Made by a program: the position numbers and the translations under genes. Below, one piece after another: positions 55,762-64,000 of a DNA stretch of 64,000 bases (position 1 is its first letter; the number at the start of each line of letters is the position of its first letter). The stretch is from Acrocarpospora corrugata (GTDB lineage Bacteria; Actinomycetota; Actinomycetes; Streptosporangiales; Streptosporangiaceae), in assembly GCF_009687845.1 (NCBI RefSeq), contig NZ_BLAD01000051.1, positions 1-64,000 on the forward strand. Reading direction: 5' to 3'. Under the pieces are notes generated by a model. It did not search any database, had not been told where the DNA came from, and saw only the letters and a list, made by a program, of their open reading frames with translations.

Positions 55762-57005
55762 GGTTCCTCCGTGAGCGGCAGGGTGGCCTCGACCAGGTAG
55801 CCGCCCCCGGGCGCCGGCCCCGCGCTCAGCGAACCGCCCAGCATCGCCGCCCGCTCCCGCATCCCGATCAGCCCCTGCCCCTCGCCCGACCCCAGCCCGG
55901 TACGGCTGCCGCACCCGTTGGCGACCACCACCGTCAGCTCGGTCGCGGACCGGGACACTTCCACCCGTACCCAACTTCCGGGAGCGTGCCGCATCGCGTT
56001 GCTGAGCGACTCCTGCACGATCCGGTACGCCGAGAGCCCCACCGCCGGCGGCACCTCGGGCACCTCGCCGGTCAGCGTCACGGTGAGCCCCGCGCTCCGG
56101 GCGTTGGCCGCCAGCTCCGCCAGCCGATCCAGGCCGGGCTGCGGCGCGGTGTCGAGTCCGCCGCCCTCGTCCCGCAGCACGCCCAGCACCCGCCGCATCT
56201 CCCGTAACGCCTCCAGCGACAGCTCGCGGATCCCCGCCAGCCCCGCCTCCAGCCGGTCCCGGTCCCCGCCCGCCTGGAGCGGCACGGCCTCGGCCTGGAT
56301 GGCGATCACCGACACGTGGTGCGCGATCACGTCGTGCAGCTCCCTGGCGATCCTGGCCCGCTCCGCCAGCAGCGCGCGGGCGTCGTGCTCCACGGCCAGC
56401 TCCCCGCTGGCCTGCCTGCGCCGCCGGACGTTGTACCCGAGCGCCAGCACCCCCGCCACCACCGGCGGCCCGGAAACCATCAGCTCGACGTTCTCCGGCA
56501 CGAACAGGATTGCCACCGCCGACAGGATCCCGACCCCGGCCGAGGTCGGCCCCGGGCACCGGGTCGCCACGGTGTAGAGGCAGATCACGTACGCGACGAC
56601 CGCCCCGGGCGTGAGCGGCGCCCACCCGACCTGCAGCACGATCGGCGCGGCCGGCACGGCGGCCACGGTCGCGTACCGCCAGGCCCACAACGGCCAGCGG
56701 CGCAGCAGCAGCGGCGAGGCCGCCGCGAACGCGGCCAGCGCCAGCAGGCCGTCGTGCACGCGTTCCGAGCTGGACGTCCACTCGCGGACGAGATCCCCGC
56801 CCATGATCGAGAACCTGCCTCCGTCCGGCACGCTCACCTCGTCCGCGAGCAGGATGGCGAAGGTGAAGTAGAACAGGATCAGGAAGAGCCCGGCGTCGGT
56901 CGCGAAGGCCCGCCAGGGTTTCACCGGCGGGCCCGGATCGGGCCGGCCGAGGGCGAGGGCGTCGAGCAGTCCCCGCGGCAGCCGTACCAACTGATTAAGA
57001 ATCAT
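55758..57005 (-). CDS. Sensor histidine kinase, HisKA_3 type
   Basis: 415 residues. Several N-terminal membrane segments, then the dimerisation/phosphoacceptor motif ARIARELHDVIAHHVSVIA (His) and a HATPase with N-box NAMRHAP and a G-box GLGSGEGQGLIGMRERA. It pairs with the response regulator that follows, coupled by a 4-nt overlap. The signal is unknown. Confidence 0.94.
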   Translation of the reverse strand: MILNQLVRLPRGLLDALALGRPDPGPPVKPWRAFATDAGLFLILFYFTFAILLADEVSVPDGGRFSIMGGDLVREWTSSSERVHDGLLALAAFAAASPLLLRRWPLWAWRYATVAAVPAAPIVLQVGWAPLTPGAVVAYVICLYTVATRCPGPTSAGVGILSAVAILFVPENVELMVSGPPVVAGVLALGYNVRRRRQASGELAVEHDARALLAERARIARELHDVIAHHVSVIAIQAEAVPLQAGGDRDRLEAGLAGIRELSLEALREMRRVLGVLRDEGGGLDTAPQPGLDRLAELAANARSAGLTVTLTGEVPEVPPAVGLSAYRIVQESLSNAMRHAPGSWVRVEVSRSATELTVVVANGCGSRTGLGSGEGQGLIGMRERAAMLGGSLSAGPAPGGGYLVEATLPLTEEP

Positions 57006-57147
57006 GACCTCACGCTAGAAATCAGCCTTTGTCCCCACATCACACCGTGGTGCCATGTTTCGCGTCACCCCGCAGGGTCTGATTACACGATTACGCTCGC
57101 TCACAGCGAACACGCGCAGATCTGGGAACACGGTGGCACTCCTGTTA

Positions 57148-57168
57148 GTTGAGCGTGCATAACTCAAC
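57148..57168. promoter_or_regulatory. HAIR-like inverted repeat upstream of lon
   Basis: GTTGAGC-N7-ACTCAAC versus the HspR-binding HAIR consensus CTTGAGT-N7-ACTCAAG: 5/7 and 6/7 matches with exact spacing. It lies 14 nt upstream of the lon start. In Streptomyces, HspR represses lon through HAIR, so heat-shock control of lon is expected here. Confidence 0.82.
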
Positions 57169-57182
57169 CTTTGGGAGTACGC

Positions 57183-59537
<2,355 letters not shown>

Positions 59538-59547
59538 CCCCCGAACG

Positions 59548-59579
59548 GCCGGGCCCCGCGAAGCTTCGCGGGGCCCGGC
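59548..59579. terminator. Terminator after lon
   Basis: 32-nt perfect palindrome centred on AAGCTT: GCCGGGCCCCGCGAAG with its complement. Very stable, directly after the lon stop. Confidence 0.85.
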
Positions 59580-59670
59580 GCCATTCCTGTCGGAATGGTG
59601 ACAGAGATCTTTCCTTATGGTGAGTCGGGTGTGTCAGAAGGTGTGATCATCTCTCCTGGGGGACTTGGGT

Positions 59671-59692
59671 CGGGTCCCGAAAGGAGGGCCCG
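59671..59692 (+). promoter_or_regulatory. Hairpin around the Shine-Dalgarno of the first secreted-protein gene
   Basis: CGGGTCCC (59671-59678) can pair with GGGCCCG (59686-59692), leaving one bulged T and a loop GAAAGGA. The SD sequence AAGGAGG lies in the loop and right arm, so folding could reduce initiation at ATG 59696. Confidence 0.4.
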
Positions 59693-59695
59693 AGT

Positions 59696-60259
59696 ATGCG
59701 ATTGGCAACCCGAGTCGCGGCTGGATTCGGTTCGGCGGCGCTGTTCCTGGTCGCCGCGCCGGTGGCGTCCGCGAACGCGGCCGAAGCCGCGACTGCCCCC
59801 ATTGCGTGGGGTCCGTACGCGTCGAGTGACGGCAAGGCGAAAGCGTCTGGAACCGTCACCGTGACGGAGAAGGTGAAGAAGGTCGGCTACTGGAAACGGT
59901 GGTCGAGCTGGGAGCGCAAGTGTTCCTGGCGCGACGGTGACAGGGTCTGCAAGAAGGTCAAGGTGTGGCACAAGAAGCGGGCGTTCAAGAACGTCCGCTA
60001 CGAGGTGTTCACCGTGGACTCCACCCTGGTGAACCACCGGGCGAAGCAGCGGAAGTTCCGCTGCGCCTGGGAGACCTTCCGGGTCGTGCAGAAGAACGGC
60101 GACCGCGTCCTGCGCAGCGTGAAGGCCTGCGGGGGCTCCGCCAAGCTGTCCTTCACCGTGGAGAACGCCGACAAGATCTTGGTCGACGTCTCGCGCGGCA
60201 CGTGGAAGGCCCCGACGGGCAAGCACTCCGGCTGGAAGGCCGTCTACCCGGCGGTCTGA
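59696..60259 (+). CDS. Secreted Lys/Trp/Cys-rich protein, paralogue A
   Basis: 187 residues. Sec signal (AAGFGSAALFLVAAPVAS, cleavage near ANA). The mature part is strongly basic with four cysteines (KCSW, VCKK, RCAW, ACGG contexts) and the motif WGPYASSDGKAKASG. It shares with the next gene WGxYxSSD, the RKFRCAW block, four similarly placed cysteines and a closing VSRGxWxAP. I do not recognise the family. The start has AAAGGAGG upstream. Lack of other domains suggests a cell-wall or secreted binding protein. Confidence 0.85.
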   Translation: MRLATRVAAGFGSAALFLVAAPVASANAAEAATAPIAWGPYASSDGKAKASGTVTVTEKVKKVGYWKRWSSWERKCSWRDGDRVCKKVKVWHKKRAFKNVRYEVFTVDSTLVNHRAKQRKFRCAWETFRVVQKNGDRVLRSVKACGGSAKLSFTVENADKILVDVSRGTWKAPTGKHSGWKAVYPAV

Positions 60260-60273
60260 TCCGGAGCCGAATC

Positions 60274-60309
60274 GAGGCCGCGCCCCTGAGCGCTCAGGGG
60301 CGCGGCCTC
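60274..60309. terminator. Terminator after paralogue A
   Basis: 36-bp perfect palindrome, GAGGCCGCGCCCCTGAGC with its complement, 14 nt after the stop. Very stable; separates the paralogues' transcription. Confidence 0.85.
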
Positions 60310-60391
60310 CCGGGTTCCATGGCCGGGGTCTGAGCAGGCGGTTAAAGCGTGCTGAAAGCCGCCGTCAACTGCCTCGGCTTATCCATGGGGT

Positions 60392-60406
60392 GACAGAAAT
60401 TCTGTC
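60392..60406. promoter_or_regulatory. Small palindrome upstream of paralogue B
   Basis: GACAGAA-A-TTCTGTC, 15 bp, perfect arms, 17 nt before the start. Could be an operator or a short mRNA hairpin. Confidence 0.4.
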
Positions 60407-60423
60407 TCCCGAGAGGACCCGCA

Positions 60424-60999
60424 ATGAGATTCATCAAAAAGTTCGCGGTGAGCGCGGTGGCAGCAGCCGCTCTCATCGGCGGCGCGCTGCTTTCGCCGGC
60501 TTCGGCGAACGCCGCGGTGCCGTACTTCGACGGCCCGTGGGGGTCGTACTTCTCCTCCGACGCACAGGCCGAGGCCAGCGGCTTCGTGTCCGTCGAAAAG
60601 CACAAGGTCAAGAAGTGGTACTGGAGCAAGAAGCACGTCAAGATCGAGAAGTGCCACTGGAAGAACCACAAGAAGAAGTGCCACGATGAGTGGGTCTGGA
60701 AGAAGCACTGGACCTTCAAGTGGGTGGACGAGTTCCGCTTCACCGTGAAGGGCAAGCTCACCAACCACGGCTGGGACTCCCACCACAAGAAGTTCCGGTG
60801 CGCGTGGGCGACCTTCAAGGTCGAGCCGTTCTTCGGCCCGAGCTACGTCAAGAAGTTCAAGAACTGCGGCGAGGACCCGAAGCACTTCTGGTTCAGCGGC
60901 AAGAACGCGGAGCACATCTCCGTCGTGGTCTCCCGTGGCGACCACTGGGCGCCGAAGGGCTTCTTCGGCCCGGCGGGGACGGTGTACGACCACGCCTGA
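60424..60999 (+). CDS. Secreted Lys/His/Trp/Cys-rich protein, paralogue B
   Basis: 191 residues. Sec signal (FAVSAVAAAALIGGALLS, then ASANA). The mature protein is very rich in Lys, His and Trp (HKVKKWYWSKKHVKIEKC, HWKNHKKKCHDEWVW) and has four cysteines at positions that line up with paralogue A (KCHW, KCHD, RCAW, NCGE). Shared blocks are SSDxxAxASG, NH then KKFRCAWATFKV, and VVSRGDHWAPKG. The His-rich stretches could bind metal (inferred). No known family. ATG 60424 is preceded by GAGAGGA. Confidence 0.87.
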   Translation: MRFIKKFAVSAVAAAALIGGALLSPASANAAVPYFDGPWGSYFSSDAQAEASGFVSVEKHKVKKWYWSKKHVKIEKCHWKNHKKKCHDEWVWKKHWTFKWVDEFRFTVKGKLTNHGWDSHHKKFRCAWATFKVEPFFGPSYVKKFKNCGEDPKHFWFSGKNAEHISVVVSRGDHWAPKGFFGPAGTVYDHA

Positions 61000-61031
61000 T
61001 CCCCTCGTCAGGTCCCTGAGATAGCAGATAT

Positions 61032-61067
61032 ACGGCTCGCGCGTTCCTCTCCCGCGCGGGCCGTTTC
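61032..61067. terminator. Terminator after paralogue B
   Basis: 12-bp stem ACGGCTCGCGCG (61032-61043) with CGCGCGGGCCGT (61053-61064), one T-G wobble, 9-nt loop, followed by TTT. A plausible intrinsic terminator. Confidence 0.8.
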
Positions 61068-61097
61068 CCATTGCCGCCACGCTTCCCCGCGAACATC

Positions 61098-61118
61098 GAA
61101 CCGATTAACGTTCGGTTC
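61098..61118. promoter_or_regulatory. Perfect inverted repeat abutting the acyl-CoA synthetase start
   Basis: GAACCGA-N7-TCGGTTC ends one base before ATG 61119. The 7-nt centre TTAACGT suits a TetR-type operator. No Shine-Dalgarno precedes the ATG, so the mRNA is probably leaderless and a bound repressor would cover the start region. Confidence 0.65.
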
Positions 61119-62645
61119 ATGCACCCGGGAGCCATCGCCGCCGCCACTCCGGACCGAGCAGCCGTGATCATGGCCGGTTCCGGCCGGGTCGTCACCTACC
61201 GCGAACTGGACGAGGAGTCCAACCGGCTGGCCCACCTGCTCCGCGCGGCCGGGCTCAGGCCCGGCGACCACATCGCGTTCATGCTGGAGAACCACCCGCT
61301 GTTCCTGGCGATCGCCTGGGCCGCGCACCGGTCCGGCCTCTACTACACCGCGATCAGCTCCCGCCTCCAGCCCGGCGAGATCGCCTACATCGTGGCGAAC
61401 TGCCGGGCCCGCGCGTTCATCTCGTCCAAGGCCCTGGAAGCGGTGGCGGCCACCGTCACCGGCGTCGAACTCCGGCTGATGCTGGACGGCGTCGCCCCCG
61501 GCTTCACCTCCTACGAGCAGGCCACGGCCGCCTGCCCCGGCACGCCGATCGCGGACGAGTGCCAGGGCGCCGACATGCTCTACTCCTCCGGCACGACCGG
61601 CCGCCCGAAAGGCGTGAAACCGGCGCTGTCCCTGGCCCCGCTCGACACCCCAGGCCCGCTGATGAAGCTGGTGGGGTTCCTGTTCGCGCCCACCGCCGAC
61701 AGCGTCTACCTGTCGCCCGCGCCGCTCTACCACGCCGCGCCGCTGCGCTACTGCCTGACCTTCCTCCGCTTCGGCGCCACCGTCGTGGTCATGGAGAAGT
61801 TCGAGCCGGAGGCGGCGCTCGCCGCCATCGAGAGGTACGGCGTGACCCACTCCCAATGGGTCCCCACCATGTTCATCAAACTCCTCAAACTGCCCGCGGA
61901 GGCGCGGACCCGGCACGACCTGTCGTCGCTGCGCTGCGCCATCCACGCCGCCGCGCCCTGCCCCATCCCGGTCAAGGAACAGATGATGGACTGGTGGGGG
62001 CCGATCGTGCACGAGTACTACGCGGGCACCGAGGGCAACGGCTTCCTGTACGCCGGCCCCGAGGACTGGCTGAAACACCGCGGCACGGTGGGCCGCCCGC
62101 TGCTCGGCGTGCCGCACGTGTGCGACGAGGACGGCCGGGAGCTGGCGGCGGGGGAGCACGGGACCGTGTACATCTCCGACGGCCCGGCCTTCGAGTACCA
62201 CGACGACCCCGAGAAGACCGAGTCCGCCCGGGATCCGCTCGGGCGGGGATGGACGACGCTGGGGGACATCGGGTACCTGGACGAGGAGGGATTCCTCTAT
62301 CTCACCGACCGCAGGTCGTACATGATCATCTCGGGTGGGGTGAACATCTACCCGCAGGAGGCCGAGAACCTGCTCGCCGTACACCCGAAAGTGGCCGACG
62401 TCGCCGTCTTCGGCGTGCCGGACGAGGAGATGGGCGAGCAGGTCAAAGCCGTCGTCCAGGCCGCCGACTCCTCGGCGGCCGGGCCGGACCTCGAAGCCGA
62501 GCTGATCGCCTACTGCCGGGCCAATCTCGCCCACTACAAGTGCCCGAAGAGCGTCGACTTCCGCCCCGAACTGCCACGCCACCCGACCGGCAAACTTTAC
62601 AAACGACTTATCCGGGACGAGTACTGGCCATCCGAACAGCGCTGA
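61119..62645 (+). CDS. Acyl-CoA synthetase (AMP-forming)
   Basis: 508 residues, ANL superfamily. A motif: YSSGTTGRPKGVK (P-loop). YYAGTEGNGF, GWTTLGDIGYLDEEGFLYLTD (ATP/hinge) and the C-terminal PRHPTGKLYKR Lys region. It activates a fatty or aryl acid as an acyl-AMP then CoA thioester. ATG 61119 is chosen over the in-frame upstream start because the inverted repeat and a leaderless layout fit; a longer frame from 61071 is open. Confidence 0.94.
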   Translation: MHPGAIAAATPDRAAVIMAGSGRVVTYRELDEESNRLAHLLRAAGLRPGDHIAFMLENHPLFLAIAWAAHRSGLYYTAISSRLQPGEIAYIVANCRARAFISSKALEAVAATVTGVELRLMLDGVAPGFTSYEQATAACPGTPIADECQGADMLYSSGTTGRPKGVKPALSLAPLDTPGPLMKLVGFLFAPTADSVYLSPAPLYHAAPLRYCLTFLRFGATVVVMEKFEPEAALAAIERYGVTHSQWVPTMFIKLLKLPAEARTRHDLSSLRCAIHAAAPCPIPVKEQMMDWWGPIVHEYYAGTEGNGFLYAGPEDWLKHRGTVGRPLLGVPHVCDEDGRELAAGEHGTVYISDGPAFEYHDDPEKTESARDPLGRGWTTLGDIGYLDEEGFLYLTDRRSYMIISGGVNIYPQEAENLLAVHPKVADVAVFGVPDEEMGEQVKAVVQAADSSAAGPDLEAELIAYCRANLAHYKCPKSVDFRPELPRHPTGKLYKRLIRDEYWPSEQR

Positions 62646-62769
62646 TAAGGATTCTGTAGGGCTTTCGCGAGGTCAGCGGGTTGATCGCTTAGCCGGGCCT
62701 TATCGAGTCTTTGTCATCGTAGAGGAGTACCGGCGGACAGCCGGGGGCTTCTGAAGGGGATGGCACACA

Positions 62770-64000
62770 ATGAACGCTGACGAGCCGCGCGAGCAGACTC
62801 CGGGTTCTCCGGCGAGCGCTGCGAACGAGAACACCGACCCGGCCGCCGACCGCACCGAGCCGGGGACCGGCGACGCCGGGGCGAGCGGGCCGACCGAGGT
62901 GCTCAACACGCAGGGGTGGAGCCAGTTCGGGAACCGTCCGCCGGCGACCGGGCAGTTCCGCTCCGGCGACACCGCCGCGTTCGCGGTGCCGCCGCCCCCG
63001 CCCGGACCTCCCGCCGCCGCGGCCAAGCCGGCGACCGGCGGGCTCAGGAAGGGCGGCGCCGTGCTCGCGCTCGCAGCCATGGCGCTGGGCGGCGGGGTCG
63101 CGGGGGCCCTCGTCACCAACGCCGTCGCCGGGCCGCGCACCATCATCTCCAGCCCCGTGCTCAACTCCGGCAACTCCAGCGGGACCACGGTGGCCGACGT
63201 CGCGCGCCGGGTGCAGCCCTCGGTCGTGATGATCACCGTCACCTCCCAGATGGGCGGCGGCGAAGGCTCCGGCGTCATCCTCTCCGACGACGGGCTCATC
63301 CTCACCAACAACCACGTCGTCTCCGGCGCCGGCCAGAACGCCGAGCTCAGCGTCAAGTTCAGCGACGGCAGGACGGCCAGGGCCACCCTGGTCGGCACCG
63401 ACCCGACCACCGACATCGCGGTCATCCGCGCCGAGAACGTGTCCGGCCTCACCAAGGCCGCCCTCGGCGACAGCGACCGCCTCCAGGTCGGCGACTCGGT
63501 GCTGGCCATCGGCAGCCCGCTCGGCCTGGCCGGCTCGGTCACCGCGGGCATCGTCAGCGCCCTGGACCGCACGGTCACCTCGGGCGACGGCGGCCAGCCC
63601 GACCAGCAGCAGTTCCCGCCCGGCTGGGGCCAGCAGCAGCCCGCCCAGAGCGAGACCACCACCATCGGCGGCATGATCCAGACCGACGCCGCGATCAACC
63701 CCGGCAACTCGGGCGGCGCCCTGGTCAACGCGGCCGGGCAGGTCATCGGCGTCAACACCGCGATCGCCACCTCGGGCGGCAACGGCAACATCGGCGTCGG
63801 CTTCGCCATCCCGATCACCACCGCCAAGCAGGTGGCCGAGCAGCTGATCAACACCGGCAAGGCCGTCCACGTCTACCTGGGCGTCAGCGTCAGCGACGCC
63901 ACCGGCGGCACCCCCGGCGCGCTGGTCGGCCCGGTGACCCCGGGCAGCCCCGCCGCCAAGGCCGGGCTCCAGCAGGGCGACATCATCACCAAGATCGACG
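62770..64000 (+). CDS. HtrA/DegP-type trypsin-like protease with PDZ, truncated by the window end
   Basis: At least 410 residues visible. A Pro/Ala-rich cytosolic N-terminus, one membrane segment (GAVLALAAMALGGGVAGALV), then a chymotrypsin-like protease with the triad His in LTNNHVVSG, Asp in TTDIAVI and Ser in GNSGGAL; the PDZ begins near YLGVSV (DATGGTPGALVGPV, GLQQGDIITKID). The layout is that of actinobacterial membrane-anchored HtrA/PepD protein-quality-control proteases. The stop is outside the window. Confidence 0.95.
   Translation, partial: MNADEPREQTPGSPASAANENTDPAADRTEPGTGDAGASGPTEVLNTQGWSQFGNRPPATGQFRSGDTAAFAVPPPPPGPPAAAAKPATGGLRKGGAVLALAAMALGGGVAGALVTNAVAGPRTIISSPVLNSGNSSGTTVADVARRVQPSVVMITVTSQMGGGEGSGVILSDDGLILTNNHVVSGAGQNAELSVKFSDGRTARATLVGTDPTTDIAVIRAENVSGLTKAALGDSDRLQVGDSVLAIGSPLGLAGSVTAGIVSALDRTVTSGDGGQPDQQQFPPGWGQQQPAQSETTTIGGMIQTDAAINPGNSGGALVNAAGQVIGVNTAIATSGGNGNIGVGFAIPITTAKQVAEQLINTGKAVHVYLGVSVSDATGGTPGALVGPVTPGSPAAKAGLQQGDIITKID

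Noticed and set aside
59599-59670. c-di-AMP (ydaO) or other riboswitch upstream of the first secreted-protein gene
   Set aside because: Considered because such switches precede wall-related secreted proteins in actinobacteria, but I could not find the conserved core motifs in this leader.

Overview
The window is high-GC, densely packed DNA with SD-led GTG and ATG starts, many 4-nt ATGA/GTGA overlaps, Tat and lipoprotein signals, an IdeR/DtxR-type iron box and a HAIR-like element. It comes from an actinobacterium, most likely a filamentous Streptosporangiales member; that rank is an inference from gene content. I saw no rRNA, tRNA, CRISPR array, insertion sequence or prophage.

Region 1 (about 0.4-16.9 kb) is an accessory island built around the FxSxx-COOH RiPP system. 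The main operon runs on the minus strand: fxsA (60-aa precursor ending F-Q-S-S-L), fxsB (radical SAM/SPASM maturase fused to a HExxH domain), an AAC(3)-type acetyltransferase, fxsC (TIR-like), and fxsT (ParA-like + TIR-like + NB-ARC + TPR). To its left lies a second, stripped-down set: a shorter FxsB-type enzyme without the HExxH domain, a shorter NB-ARC/TPR protein, an nSTAND-type ATPase with a coupled 34-codon ORF, and an alpha/beta hydrolase. A SLOG-fold protein sits just upstream of fxsA. The mixture of peptide maturation with TIR, NB-ARC, STAND and SLOG parts, usual in biological-conflict systems, makes this the most interesting part of the window.

Region 2 (16.9-32.6 kb) holds an M20 peptidase, a serine hydrolase, a DUF5925/AAA protein, an amidase with mtnA, an endolysin-like amidase, the methylmalonyl-CoA mutase operon (small subunit, large subunit, MeaB chaperone), and a four-gene TelA operon with two substrate-binding-like proteins. 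Region 3 (32.8-43.2 kb) has a CehA/McbA metallohydrolase, an aldo/keto reductase, the efeUOB iron-uptake operon behind an iron box, an ABC-F ATPase with a structured leader, a lipoprotein, a zinc-ribbon protein and an APH-type kinase.

Region 4 (43.2-64 kb) is mostly housekeeping and accessory metabolism: two luciferase-like oxidoreductases, an orphan solute-binding lipoprotein, HAD, DinB-like and ArfB genes, PhoD with an FG-GAP protein, a heme oxygenase-TetR-MFS operon with palindromic operators, a NarL-type two-component system, lon behind a HAIR-like site, two paralogous secreted Lys/Trp/Cys-rich proteins, an acyl-CoA synthetase behind a perfect inverted repeat, and the start of an HtrA-type protease cut off by the window edge.
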